From: Guptibacillus hwajinpoensis
Lineage (GTDB): Bacteria; Bacillota; Bacilli; Bacillales; Bacillaceae_J
Assembly (NCBI GenBank): GCA_016841285.1
Contig: JAENZK010000006.1
Coordinates: 1-32,720 of the forward strand
Direction of reading: 5' to 3'
DNA: 32,720 bases
Below, one piece after another: positions 1-8,212 of this stretch. The notes under the pieces were generated by a model. The model saw nothing but the letters and a program-made list of their open reading frames with translations, was not told the origin of the DNA and did no database searches. A program made the translations under genes and the position numbers. Numbering within the stretch: position 1 is the first letter of the stretch; each line of letters opens with the position of its first letter.

Positions 1-554
1 CAAATTAATAATCCACACAGTAAACTTGGAATGCTAATCATAAAATAGGTGTTTTGCCAGCCAAATGCAGTTCCTAATTGGGTAGCGACAACAGGTCCGA
101 TCAAGCTAGCGATCACCGCTGCCCCGGCATAAACGATTCCGACATTGCGACCGAATTTTCCTGATTCTGAGGCCACCGCAATAATTGATATCATAATCGG
201 GAGAATAATCCCCTCAGCAGCACCCAGCAGCGCTCTAATTACAGCTAGCGAGGCAAAGGAAGTAGCGAACATGGTGGCCAGTGACAACAGCCCCGTCATG
301 ACGATTGCCCCGATTAGCAATGGTTTCTTTTTTCCTAACCGATCGGACATAATAGCAAAAACGGGTGACGCAATGGCATAACAAAGCGTCTGCCACATAT
401 TAATATTGCCAATTTGCGTATTAGTAAGGGCGATGTCATCGATCATTAACGGCAATAAAATCGATAAAAGGGAGCGGTCAAGAAATATTAACCCCCATGT
501 TAAGAAAAAGATTAACGCTAGTTTCGTAGCGTAGCTTTGTTTATTCGCAGTCAT
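1..554 (-). CDS. MFS transporter, N-terminal part (runs off the window)
   Basis: The minus-strand frame opens with ATG at 554 and stays open to the window edge, giving 184 residues of the N-terminal half. It shows alternating hydrophobic helices and the MFS loop motif SDRLGKKKP at residues 70-78 (motif A, between helices 2 and 3). The LDRSLLS stretch at about residue 25 resembles the first helix of organic-anion symporters of the ACS type. The role would be proton-coupled import or export of a small organic molecule at the cell membrane. It lies downstream of and co-oriented with the aldehyde dehydrogenase, about 155 bases away across a hairpin and two repeat units. It may therefore supply the substrate of the ketone pathway or be separately expressed. 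Substrate is unknown; the family call is firm. Confidence 0.85.
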   Translation of the reverse strand, partial: MTANKQSYATKLALIFFLTWGLIFLDRSLLSILLPLMIDDIALTNTQIGNINMWQTLCYAIASPVFAIMSDRLGKKKPLLIGAIVMTGLLSLATMFATSFASLAVIRALLGAAEGIILPIMISIIAVASESGKFGRNVGIVYAGAAVIASLIGPVVATQLGTAFGWQNTYFMISIPSLLCGLLI

Positions 555-601
555 CCTTCAACCTTCTTTCATAATGTGGATTATTTTTTGTATTTAACCC
601 A

Positions 602-640
602 AAACAAGTGAAGAAATAATCAACTTCTCCACTTGTTTGG
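602..640 (-). terminator. Hairpin between aldehyde dehydrogenase and MFS genes
   Basis: The arms AAACAAGTG and CACTTGTTT, with inner AAG/CTT pairing, flank a loop of about 10 bases. Downstream on the minus strand there is only a short T run, so termination may be partial. Confidence 0.4.
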
Positions 641-649
641 TTGTTATAG

Positions 650-713
650 GAGCCAGAGTTTCCGACCCTGTGTCTCACTTAGAGCCGGAGAACCCGACCC
701 TGTGTCCCACTTA
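650..713 (+). repeat. Dispersed hairpin repeat, two tandem units
   Basis: Two direct units (650-681 and 682-713) follow the pattern GAGCC-rGAG-wwnCCGACCC-TGTG-TCyCACTTA. The second unit ends inside the stop codon of the aldehyde dehydrogenase gene (TAA, 713-711), so the repeat supplies the end of that reading frame. Same family as the copies at 8156, 9296, 9925, 11382, 12777, 13742, 15459, 16870 and 17564. Confidence 0.85.
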
Positions 714-2171
714 GATTGGAAAGTCGCGATAGCCGTTTGTTACGCCAATCCATTTTACGGTTGTAAACTTTTCTATCGCCCATTCCCCATTGAAGCGGCC
801 AATACCGGATGCTTTTTCGCCACCAAATGGGACATGTGCTTCATCGTTCACAGATTGATCATTGATGTGAATCATGCCGGTTTTGATTTTTTTAGCGACC
901 TCAACACCGTGATGAAGATTTTCTATAAAAATGGAACCACTTAAACCATAAGGTGAATCATTTGCGATTTGTATAGCTTCCTCTTCATCTTTCGCTTTAA
1001 TAATAGAAGCTACTGGACCAAAGATTTCGTTTTTAGCAACTGGCATATCGTTTGTGACATTTGTTAAAATGATGGGCTCCATTAAACCATTGTTTATTGT
1101 TCCCTTTAGGTGAACGGTTGCACCTTGTACAATACTAGCTTGAATTTCTTGTTGAATTCTTTCTACTTGTTCTTTATTAATAAGTGGTCCGATGAATGTC
1201 GCTGGATCAGCAGGGTTACCTGTTTGAAGACCTTTTACAATTTCCGTAAATTTCGCAACAAATTCATCATGAATGGATTCATCAACAATAATTCGATTTA
1301 ACGCCATACAAATTTGACCCTGGTGCAAAAACTTACCGAAAGCAGCTGCTTTTGCGGCTTGTTCGATATTCGCATCTTTTAAGACGACCATCACATTATT
1401 ACCACCTAGTTCAAGGGCAACTTCTTTTAAATTTTTTCCTGCTAGTTCGCCTATACGGCGTCCTACTTCAGTCGACCCTGTAAAGGAAATCATACTTGGA
1501 ATTGGATGTGTAACGAATGCATCCCCAATTTCAGAGCCACGTCCTACAACGACGTTTACTAGACCTGCTGGGAATCCAGCTTGTTCAAATATTTCACCGA
1601 GCAATAATCCTGACGTAACAGGTGTTTCAGATGCCGGCTTAATCACTACGCTATTCCCTGTAGCGATAGCAGGAGCGATGGACCTCATCGTTAAAAGGAA
1701 TGGGAAATTCCAAGGACCAATGACACCAATGACTCCTTTTGCTGTTCGATAGACACGGTGCTCTTTATTCGGTACATAAGAAGGTAAAATTTGTCCCGTG
1801 ATCCGCGTCAAAAAGCTCGCCGATTCTTTGACCATGGTAACGGAAGCTTCAAATTCAACCGTTGCTTTTAGTAACGTGCTTCCAGATTCTTCAACAAGCC
1901 ACCCAATAATTTCTTCTCTTTTTTCCTCTAACACTTTTACTAGGCGTTCAAAAAGCACTTGCTTCTCACCAAGAGGCATACCCTCCCAGATTGGCTGGGC
2001 CTGCCCGGCTGCTGTGTAAGCTTCGTCCAGATCTTCTAAACTTGAAGCCTGGATAGTCAATAGTTCCTCGCCTGAATATGGATTAAAGTTTTGAATTGAA
2101 CTTGAGCTTCCACCTTCGATCCATCGACCATTGATAAATTGTTTTGTAAAATTTTGCAGTAATTGTTTCAT
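711..2171 (-). CDS. Aldehyde dehydrogenase, NAD(P)-dependent
   Basis: This 486-residue protein has the usual length of the soluble aldehyde dehydrogenase superfamily, which oxidises aldehydes to carboxylic acids in the cytoplasm. The visible hallmarks are the oxyanion Asn in GPWNFPF (N155), the cofactor Lys in VIKPASE (K178), the FTGSTEVG nucleotide loop (230-237), the general base Glu in ELGGNN (E254) and the catalytic Cys in GQICMALNR (C288). The start at 2171 has an AGGGGG ribosome site. It is the last enzyme of a tight leftward run: the alcohol dehydrogenase gene ends 23 bases upstream. The order monooxygenase, esterase, alcohol dehydrogenase, aldehyde dehydrogenase suggests it oxidises the aldehyde made from the released alcohol, by analogy with ChnE-type semialdehyde dehydrogenases. 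The exact substrate is inference. Confidence 0.93.
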   Translation of the reverse strand: MKQLLQNFTKQFINGRWIEGGSSSSIQNFNPYSGEELLTIQASSLEDLDEAYTAAGQAQPIWEGMPLGEKQVLFERLVKVLEEKREEIIGWLVEESGSTLLKATVEFEASVTMVKESASFLTRITGQILPSYVPNKEHRVYRTAKGVIGVIGPWNFPFLLTMRSIAPAIATGNSVVIKPASETPVTSGLLLGEIFEQAGFPAGLVNVVVGRGSEIGDAFVTHPIPSMISFTGSTEVGRRIGELAGKNLKEVALELGGNNVMVVLKDANIEQAAKAAAFGKFLHQGQICMALNRIIVDESIHDEFVAKFTEIVKGLQTGNPADPATFIGPLINKEQVERIQQEIQASIVQGATVHLKGTINNGLMEPIILTNVTNDMPVAKNEIFGPVASIIKAKDEEEAIQIANDSPYGLSGSIFIENLHHGVEVAKKIKTGMIHINDQSVNDEAHVPFGGEKASGIGRFNGEWAIEKFTTVKWIGVTNGYRDFPI

Positions 2172-2194
2172 AAGTGGTTCCCCCTTTTTATTTT

Positions 2195-3283
2195 TTATGA
2201 AAATAAAATAATTGGTTTAATCGTCTTTCCAGATTCCATATCATGAATGGCTTGATCCAGTTGTGTCATCTCGTATTTTTTAACCAGTCTATCAAAAGGA
2301 AACTTACCTTCTTTGTAATACGCGATAAGTTCAGGTATAAATAATTTTGGAATGGATTGCCCCTCTACTACTCCAACCAGTGTTTTATTCATCGGAATTA
2401 ATTCGTCATGAATATGAAACTCTAAATTTCCAGAAGCTCCTACAACGGCAATTGTGCCTAATGCTCTAACGGAGCGAATCGCCTGTAATACAACGGGTGC
2501 GACGCCTGAAGATTCAATCGCATAGTGCGCTCCACCGCTTGTAATTTCTTGAACAGCTTGAACAGCGTCAACTTCTCTGCCATTTACAACATGGGTTGCA
2601 CCTAGTTCTTTCGCTAGATTCAAGCGCTCTTCGTGCACATCAACAGCAATAATGGTTTGACAGTTTGCTAGTTTGGCACCCATAACCGCACTTAAACCAA
2701 CTGAACCACAGCCAAAAATGACAACGGATTCATTTACTCCTGGTTTTAATTTATTCAAAATGGTGCCTGCCCCTGTTTGAAGACCGCACGCCAAAGGACC
2801 TAACAAAGATAAATCGATTTCTTTGTCTTCAATTTTGACTGCATTACGAACATTGGCAACACAATATGTTGCAAGAGATGATTGACCAAATAAGTTTGAT
2901 ACCTTACGCTCGCCATCTGCAATTTTAGAATTGGATAACTCCATGGATGTCCCAAAATTCTCCTGGAAAAAGTTCTCGCATGCACTTGGAACGCCATGTA
3001 AACAGTTGTTGCATTTTCCGCAGTAGTTAAAGGAGATGACAACATGGTCGCCTTCTACAAATTCCGTTACACCTGATCCTACTTTTGCAACAATTCCTGC
3101 CCCTTCATGACCTAAGACAATGGGCATTGGTGTTGGAGTTAGTGAATGAAGAACATTAAGGTCTGTATGGCAAAGTCCGGTTCCAACCACCTTTACGATA
3201 ATTTCATCCGCCTCAATTTCCCGTAATTGGACCTCTTTAAGCGATACTACCTCATTTTCAGCTACATAAGCTTGAATGTTCAT
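2195..3283 (-). CDS. Zinc-dependent alcohol dehydrogenase (MDR family)
   Basis: The 362 residues form a medium-chain dehydrogenase/reductase. Catalytic zinc ligands are visible as C38 (GLCHTDL), H59-E60 (GHE) and C166 (LACGLQTG). The structural zinc site is C88, C91, C94 and C102. The Rossmann motif GCGSVG starts at residue 191, and the acidic D215 at the end of the second strand favours NAD over NADP. The architecture resembles benzyl/aryl-alcohol dehydrogenases. A TAAGGAGG site sits just before the ATG. It lies 13 bases after the esterase gene and 23 before the aldehyde dehydrogenase gene, so the three are surely co-transcribed. The likely job is oxidation of the alcohol or hydroxy acid released by the esterase (a ChnD-like step); the substrate is inferred from position only. 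Confidence 0.92.
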   Translation of the reverse strand: MNIQAYVAENEVVSLKEVQLREIEADEIIVKVVGTGLCHTDLNVLHSLTPTPMPIVLGHEGAGIVAKVGSGVTEFVEGDHVVISFNYCGKCNNCLHGVPSACENFFQENFGTSMELSNSKIADGERKVSNLFGQSSLATYCVANVRNAVKIEDKEIDLSLLGPLACGLQTGAGTILNKLKPGVNESVVIFGCGSVGLSAVMGAKLANCQTIIAVDVHEERLNLAKELGATHVVNGREVDAVQAVQEITSGGAHYAIESSGVAPVVLQAIRSVRALGTIAVVGASGNLEFHIHDELIPMNKTLVGVVEGQSIPKLFIPELIAYYKEGKFPFDRLVKKYEMTQLDQAIHDMESGKTIKPIILFS

Positions 3284-3296
3284 ATGATTTTCCTCC

Positions 3297-4232
3297 TTAT
3301 TTTTGCTCGAAAGCTTGTTTTAAGTATTGAGAGACTTGACTGATTAAGGATTTTCCTTGATCCAACACACCTGCAAACCACGCGAAGCCATGGATCATGC
3401 CTTCATAGCACTTATATTCCACTACATTGCCGTTTTCTTTCAGTTTTTCAGCATAACGGGCACCATCATCTCGCAATGGATCATATTGAGCCGTTATAAT
3501 AAGCGCCGGTGGCAAATCGGCTAGATTATTCGAACGTAATGGCGATAAATACTCATCTTCAATATCAGCATCACTAGATAAATAGTGGCTGTTAAACCAG
3601 CGTATATCTGAAGTGGTAATATTATAGTCTGTTCCATTTTCATCAAACGACTGACTTTCACATGCAAAATCGGTCATTGGGTATATTAATACTTGTGCTG
3701 TTAGTTTCGGCCCGTTATCATTCTTTGCTTTTAAAGACAGGATCGCCGCTAAACTTCCTCCTGCACTATCCCCACCCACAGCCATTCGTGCCGGATCTCC
3801 GTTAAAACTAGTAGCATTGTTATAAGCCCATTTGATCGCTGCATAGCCATCATTGACAGCCACAGGATATTTATGTTCTGGGGCTAATCGATAATCTACA
3901 GAAATTACAATCGTTTCTGCTCGATTTGTAATGGAACGACATAAACGATCAACTAGATCAATGTCTCCCACTACATAACCGCCACCATGAAAGTAAACGA
4001 AAATAGGAAATGGTCCCGTACCATTTGGTGTGTAGAGGCGAACTTTAAATTCACCATCCTCTACATGAATTAGATGGTCTTCTACTTTTTTCACATCTTC
4101 AATTTCTCCACCAAACGCTGCCATCCCACGAAACATTTCACGTGCCTGCTCGACATTCAAAGTTGATAATGGTGGCGCCCCTGAAGATGCCATAGCTTCT
4201 AAAAATGCTTTTGCTTGTGGATCTAATGTCAT
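3297..4232 (-). CDS. Alpha/beta hydrolase, HSL-type esterase
   Basis: The 311-residue cytoplasmic esterase belongs to the hormone-sensitive-lipase-like (alpha/beta hydrolase fold 3) family. The oxyanion motif HGGG is at 82-85 and the nucleophile is S156 in GGDSAGG. The remaining triad members are D251 in QYDPLRDDG and H281 in MIHGF. A sequence rich in GGAGG precedes the ATG at 4232. It lies between the Baeyer-Villiger monooxygenase gene (17 bases upstream) and the alcohol dehydrogenase gene (13 bases downstream). That is the position expected for the enzyme that hydrolyses the ester or lactone made by the monooxygenase, as ChnC does in cyclohexanone catabolism. Family call firm, substrate inferred. 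Confidence 0.93.
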   Translation of the reverse strand: MTLDPQAKAFLEAMASSGAPPLSTLNVEQAREMFRGMAAFGGEIEDVKKVEDHLIHVEDGEFKVRLYTPNGTGPFPIFVYFHGGGYVVGDIDLVDRLCRSITNRAETIVISVDYRLAPEHKYPVAVNDGYAAIKWAYNNATSFNGDPARMAVGGDSAGGSLAAILSLKAKNDNGPKLTAQVLIYPMTDFACESQSFDENGTDYNITTSDIRWFNSHYLSSDADIEDEYLSPLRSNNLADLPPALIITAQYDPLRDDGARYAEKLKENGNVVEYKCYEGMIHGFAWFAGVLDQGKSLISQVSQYLKQAFEQK

Positions 4233-4249
4233 AAAAATCGTTCCTCCTC

Positions 4250-5875
4250 TTAACCTACTAAATCAGCAGATTTTTCTAATTTAAAGCCTTGATAGCCATT
4301 AGCTGCGATCTCGTTACTAACCTTGAAAAATTCATGGAATCCTGCTAAATAGATTAAAAAGCCTTTTGGTTTTGGTTTGCCTTCTACATTCGAACCGGTA
4401 AACCATGAATCTACTTTTGTAAAAAGGGTTTGATCAGCTATTTCTTTACATGTTTTGCTATATTGGATTTCATCTTTTTCATTAGCCTCAATGATGTCAA
4501 TTACTTGCGTGCGTGCATAATGAACAAAATCTGAAATCCATTCCACATGCTGTTCAATCGCTGCAACAAAATTTCCTAAAGTTGCACTTTCCGGACCAAC
4601 AATCATGAACATATTTGGGAAACCAGCTGTTGCCAGTCCAAGATAGGTTCTTACATTTGCCCCATTTTCCCATTTCTCTTTCAGAGATACTCCACCTTTA
4701 CCCCGGATATCGATTTTGAATAAAGGACCAGTAATTCCGTCATATCCTGTAGCAAAAATAATCATGTCTAAATCATAGTGTTGATTACTTGTTTGAATCC
4801 CTTTTTCTGTGATTTGTTGAATTTGATCTTTTTTTACATTCACTAAATTCACATTTTCACGATTGAACGTTTCAAAATAGTTCGTATCAAGAATGGGGCG
4901 TCTTGCTCCATAATAGTAGTCAGGTGTTAATTCCTTTGCCATTTCTGGGTCCTTCACAATTTCATGAATCTTGGATTTAATAAATTCACTTGCATGTTGA
5001 TTGGCCTCAGGATCGAAAATGATGTCATAATAAGTGTTTACAAAGGAATGGGCACCTTTTTGCCAAGTATATTCAAAGTCCCTTAGTCTTTCTTCCTTAG
5101 TAACCTCTAGGGTAGAACGTTCACCTGGCATTAAATCAATCCCCATTGGCGTTTGTGTTCGCAACATTTTTAATTCATGTGCTTTCGCTTTTGTTTCTGC
5201 TACATATTCAGGAGGTAACGGACGATTTTGAGCTGGTGTACTATATTGTGGTGTTCTCTGAAATACATAGAGTTCTTTCACTTTTGGAGCAATGGTAGGA
5301 ATGACCTGTACTCCAGTAGATCCCGTTCCGATGACACCTACTTTTTTCCCTTCAAACGACACCTCGTGTTTTGGCCATGTTCCAGTGTGATACCATTCAC
5401 CTTTATAATTTTCAAGACCTTTCATTTTTGGTACGTTGGCAGATGAGAGCTGCCCAACACCTGTGATAAAATAATGCGCTGTAACTACAGATTGATCATC
5501 TAAAGTTATCCGCCATAAATTAATCTGTTCATCATAATGGGCCGATTGTACTCTTTTGTTAAATACAATATCTTTTCTTAAGTCAAGTTCATCTGCTACG
5601 TAGTTGATATAACTTAAAATTTCAGGCTGCTCGGCAAATCTAGAGGACCACGTCCAATTGTTTGTGATCTTCTCAGAAAATGAATAGCAATAAAAAATAC
5701 TTTCGATATCACAACGTGCTCCAGGGTATCGATTCCAATACCATGTTCCTCCAACATCAGTTCCCGCCTCAAATACTCTTACTGAAAAACCATCATTACG
5801 CAATTTATGTAGCATATATAGACCAGAAAAACCTGCTCCTATGACAATTGCATCAAAATCCACTGTTTTTTTCAT
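4250..5875 (-). CDS. Baeyer-Villiger monooxygenase (flavin-dependent)
   Basis: The 541-residue protein is close to the size of cyclohexanone monooxygenase. The family inserts one oxygen of O2 next to a ketone carbonyl using FAD and NADPH. The FAD site GAGFSG is at 13-18, with the FEAG..VGGTWYWNRYPG segment after it. The Baeyer-Villiger fingerprint appears at 157-168 as Y-x-G-x-x-x-H-x-x-x-W-P, with Tyr in place of the usual first Phe. The NADPH site GTGSTG is at 183-188 and a conserved FQRTPQ follows. The frame is open upstream to 6019, but I chose ATG 5875 because the FAD motif is then at the normal distance and GGAGGGAG lies 10 bases before it. It is the first gene of the leftward catabolic run and diverges from a LuxR-type regulator gene. 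Linear, cyclic or aromatic ketones are all possible substrates. Confidence 0.93.
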   Translation of the reverse strand: MKKTVDFDAIVIGAGFSGLYMLHKLRNDGFSVRVFEAGTDVGGTWYWNRYPGARCDIESIFYCYSFSEKITNNWTWSSRFAEQPEILSYINYVADELDLRKDIVFNKRVQSAHYDEQINLWRITLDDQSVVTAHYFITGVGQLSSANVPKMKGLENYKGEWYHTGTWPKHEVSFEGKKVGVIGTGSTGVQVIPTIAPKVKELYVFQRTPQYSTPAQNRPLPPEYVAETKAKAHELKMLRTQTPMGIDLMPGERSTLEVTKEERLRDFEYTWQKGAHSFVNTYYDIIFDPEANQHASEFIKSKIHEIVKDPEMAKELTPDYYYGARRPILDTNYFETFNRENVNLVNVKKDQIQQITEKGIQTSNQHYDLDMIIFATGYDGITGPLFKIDIRGKGGVSLKEKWENGANVRTYLGLATAGFPNMFMIVGPESATLGNFVAAIEQHVEWISDFVHYARTQVIDIIEANEKDEIQYSKTCKEIADQTLFTKVDSWFTGSNVEGKPKPKGFLIYLAGFHEFFKVSNEIAANGYQGFKLEKSADLVG

Positions 5876-5996
5876 TTGATATAAACTCCCTCCAATAATG
5901 CTTCGTAAACGTTTACAATTAAATGATAGTTGATATAATAAAATGTATATATTCCAAAAATTCTGTATTTTAAGAACCCAAAAAAAACATTTGGAC

Positions 5997-6012
5997 CCCC
6001 TATTTTTAGGGG
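5997..6012. promoter_or_regulatory. Palindrome in divergent promoter region (candidate operator)
   Basis: CCCCTA-TTTT-TAGGGG is a perfect 6-bp inverted repeat between the monooxygenase gene and the divergent regulator gene. A very similar site, CCCC-AAAATA-GGGG, occurs at 6874-6887 ahead of the second alcohol dehydrogenase. A shared element in front of the island's divergent genes suggests an operator, with the adjacent LuxR-type protein as first candidate. Confidence 0.5.
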
Positions 6013-6116
6013 ATACCACCTCAATAGTTAGAGTATTTTGTAAAAAATCTAATCTTAAAACGGTTTATTACTATTTTAATAGTTTTATATTTTCAGTAGT
6101 TAGGGAGTGGAGTTTA

Positions 6117-6815
6117 ATGGATCTAGAACTTAAAAATTACATACAATCAATTTTTAATACTACCGAACATGATGAACGAGTCTTAATTGCAGCAAGGGGA
6201 TTTATCAATCTTTTTTCATTTTCTCGTGTTCATTTAATGGATTACTCTGTTATAAGCGGAAATTTAGAAGGTGTACTATATGTTAGTAACACTGGCACAA
6301 TTCCGCTACCTCTTAAAAAAGATAATATCCGTAATTATCCATTACTTCGAAAAGCTATTAGAAAGCAAGAAGCAATTTATTCATTTGGGCCCGAGTATAT
6401 TCAACAATCACCTGCTGAAATTGTTGCGCTGGACATGTATCGTTCTTATGTCATTATTGTTCCCATAACAAGTAATGGAAATGTGATTGGATATGCATGT
6501 CCAAGTTTTGATAATGAATCTGAAACTGATTCTGTTACCGATGCTCTTCTTAAGCGCTTGACCTTATACGGACGATTAGTTGGTAATGCATTAGTGTCAT
6601 TAAATTATATTGACAATGTTAGTAAACTATCAAAACGTGAGGTTGAAATTCTACAACGTGTGTCATGGGGAGAAACCGTTAAAGAAATAGCCTATTATTT
6701 GCAAATTAGTGAGTACACCATTCAAGATTATATGAAATCCTCTATCAAAAAGCTGAATGCTCACAACCGTATGCATGCTGTTTCAGAAGCTTTGCGACTA
6801 GGAATCATTACCTAA
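6117..6815 (+). CDS. LuxR-type transcriptional regulator of the ketone island
   Basis: The protein has 232 residues. The last 60 or so (from LSKREVEILQRV, about residue 170) form a LuxR-type helix-turn-helix with the typical TVKEIAYYL...YTIQDYMKSSIKKL recognition helix. The N-terminal 150 residues look like a GAF-type sensory domain with the pattern of strands and a central helix, but I see no receiver aspartate set, so it is probably a one-component ligand sensor. ATG 6117 is preceded by GGGAGTGGAG; the frame is open upstream to 5943, but that extension has no ribosome site. It is transcribed away from the monooxygenase operon and toward the second alcohol dehydrogenase, with matching palindromes on both sides. 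Control of both is inferred, ligand unknown. Confidence 0.85.
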   Translation: MDLELKNYIQSIFNTTEHDERVLIAARGFINLFSFSRVHLMDYSVISGNLEGVLYVSNTGTIPLPLKKDNIRNYPLLRKAIRKQEAIYSFGPEYIQQSPAEIVALDMYRSYVIIVPITSNGNVIGYACPSFDNESETDSVTDALLKRLTLYGRLVGNALVSLNYIDNVSKLSKREVEILQRVSWGETVKEIAYYLQISEYTIQDYMKSSIKKLNAHNRMHAVSEALRLGIIT

Positions 6816-6873
6816 AAGATGAGTAAATTAGACATCATACCAAAAGTCCTTACCTTACTTTTAGGGAATAACA

Positions 6874-6888
6874 CCCCAAAATAGGGGG
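6874..6888. promoter_or_regulatory. Second copy of CCCC-GGGG palindrome
   Basis: CCCC-AAAATA-GGGGG lies about 120 bases before the second alcohol dehydrogenase. The reverse complement of the site at 5997-6012 reads CCCCTAAAAATAGGGG, which differs from this one only in spacer length. Candidate operator. Confidence 0.45.
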
Positions 6889-7005
6889 AGAAAAACAAGT
6901 TTTTCGGAGAACGTAGAACTGAATATTGGGAGTATTCAAACAAATGCACAGAAGCTATCATTATACTAAGCTAGTCTTGAAATTTAACAATAAGGGGGTA
7001 ATGAG

Positions 7006-8046
7006 ATGAAAGCATTAGTACTTAATGATTTGCACAAGTTTTCTTTAGGAGAAGTTGAAAAGCCTCAGATTGCACATCCAGGCGATGCGATCATTCGTAT
7101 GACGTTAACAACCATTTGCGGTAGCGATTTACATTTGATTCATGGTCATATCCCTTCCACTCCAGGCTATGTATTAGGGCATGAATTCGTTGGTGTTGTG
7201 GAAGCTGTGGGTAGCGATGTGAAAGATTTTAAACCCGGTGATCGCGTAACTGGACCGGCAGCTCCGTATTGTGGACAATGTGAAAATTGCCAAGCAGGTC
7301 ATGTCGCCCATTGTACACGTGGCGGAATCCTTGGAAGTGGTATAGAAGCTGGTGATTTATCTGGAACACAAAGTGAATATATTCGCATTCCGTACGCTGA
7401 TGTCAATTTAGTTCCTATTCCCGATGATTTAACTGATGAGCAAGTTCTTTTTGTAGGTGATATATTATCAACTGGTTACACTGCTGTGATCAACGCAGAA
7501 CTCCGAGCTGGAGATTCCCTTGTAGTGTACGGCGCTGGTCCAGTCGGCCTATGTGCTGTAGTAGCGGCCAAATTATTCAGTCCTGGACAAATTATCTTAG
7601 TTGATTTAGATCCTTTCCGTTTAGAAATGGGACGTAAACTTGGGGCCACGCACATCATTCGGGCTGACCAAGAGGATGTTTTAAACGTGATTGGGCAATT
7701 AACGAATAATAAAGGTGCAGATGCTGCGATTGAAGCGGTTGGTCTTCCATCCACTTTCCAGCAAGCTGTCCGCTGTGTTGGAATCGGTGGTAGAGTTTCG
7801 GTTGTTGGAATATTCGCGGAAAACGTAGAAGTGCCATTCCCTGAAATTTTCCTTAAGAACTTAAAGATTGAGATGGGTTTAGGCGACCTTAGACACATGA
7901 AACGCCTTATCCGTATGATTGAAACCGGACAGATCGACTTAACACCTCTCATCACACATCGCATGAAACTAAACGATATTCAAAGAGGATACGAAATCTT
8001 TGAAAACCGTACAGAGCCTGTTATCAAAATTGCGGTGACACCTTAA
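7006..8046 (+). CDS. Zinc-dependent alcohol dehydrogenase, secondary-alcohol type
   Basis: The 346-residue medium-chain dehydrogenase has catalytic zinc residues C38 (ICGSDLH), H59-E60 (GHEF) and D152 in GDILSTGY. The structural zinc cysteines are C89, C92, C95 and C103. The dinucleotide motif is GAGPVG (176-181), and D200 at the end of the next strand suggests NAD. The Cys-His-Asp zinc set and the GDILSTGY loop are typical of the branch that contains bacterial secondary alcohol dehydrogenases such as the isopropanol enzymes. An AAGGGGGTAATGAG site precedes the start. It is monocistronic between the regulator and a strong terminator. A secondary alcohol dehydrogenase here could make the ketone used by the monooxygenase, giving the island its first step; that link is inference. 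Confidence 0.92.
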   Translation: MKALVLNDLHKFSLGEVEKPQIAHPGDAIIRMTLTTICGSDLHLIHGHIPSTPGYVLGHEFVGVVEAVGSDVKDFKPGDRVTGPAAPYCGQCENCQAGHVAHCTRGGILGSGIEAGDLSGTQSEYIRIPYADVNLVPIPDDLTDEQVLFVGDILSTGYTAVINAELRAGDSLVVYGAGPVGLCAVVAAKLFSPGQIILVDLDPFRLEMGRKLGATHIIRADQEDVLNVIGQLTNNKGADAAIEAVGLPSTFQQAVRCVGIGGRVSVVGIFAENVEVPFPEIFLKNLKIEMGLGDLRHMKRLIRMIETGQIDLTPLITHRMKLNDIQRGYEIFENRTEPVIKIAVTP

Positions 8047-8067
8047 TTGACGTATTAATAGACATGG

Positions 8068-8110
8068 AAAAAGCCCAGTTTCTCATAGTTGGGAGTAACT
8101 GGGCTTTTTT
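8068..8110 (+). terminator. Intrinsic terminator after second alcohol dehydrogenase
   Basis: The 13-bp arms AAAAAGCCCAGTT and AACTGGGCTTTTT flank a 16-base loop, with the T run at 8105-8110. Strong terminator for the gene ending at 8046. Confidence 0.92.
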
Positions 8111-8126
8111 CGTTCGTTTACAAACA

Positions 8127-8209
8127 GAGCTGGAGGCCGAGCCGGAGACCCAGAAGAGCCGGAGTTCCCGACCCTCTGGCCCAAAAGCCGGAGAACCCGA
8201 CCTTGGCCC
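8127..8209 (+). repeat. Dispersed hairpin repeat, two clear units and one degenerate
   Basis: Units at 8156-8183 and 8185-8209 follow a degenerate copy at 8127-8153. In the first clear unit the arms are CCGGAG and CTCTGG, which pair with one G-U wobble. The block ends 4 bases from the stop codon of the FabH-type gene. Confidence 0.85.
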
Positions 8210-8212
8210 TTT

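Noticed and set aside
633-944. Plus-strand frame of 103 codons over the repeat and the end of the aldehyde dehydrogenase
   Set aside because: It begins in repeat sequence and runs antisense to a conserved gene.
5876-6019. N-terminal extension of the monooxygenase to 589 residues
   Set aside because: The extension lacks a ribosome site, covers the divergent promoter region and the palindrome, and would displace the FAD motif from its usual N-terminal position.
7476-7964. Minus-strand frame of 162 codons inside the second alcohol dehydrogenase
   Set aside because: Antisense to a strongly conserved gene, basic low-complexity product, no start signals.
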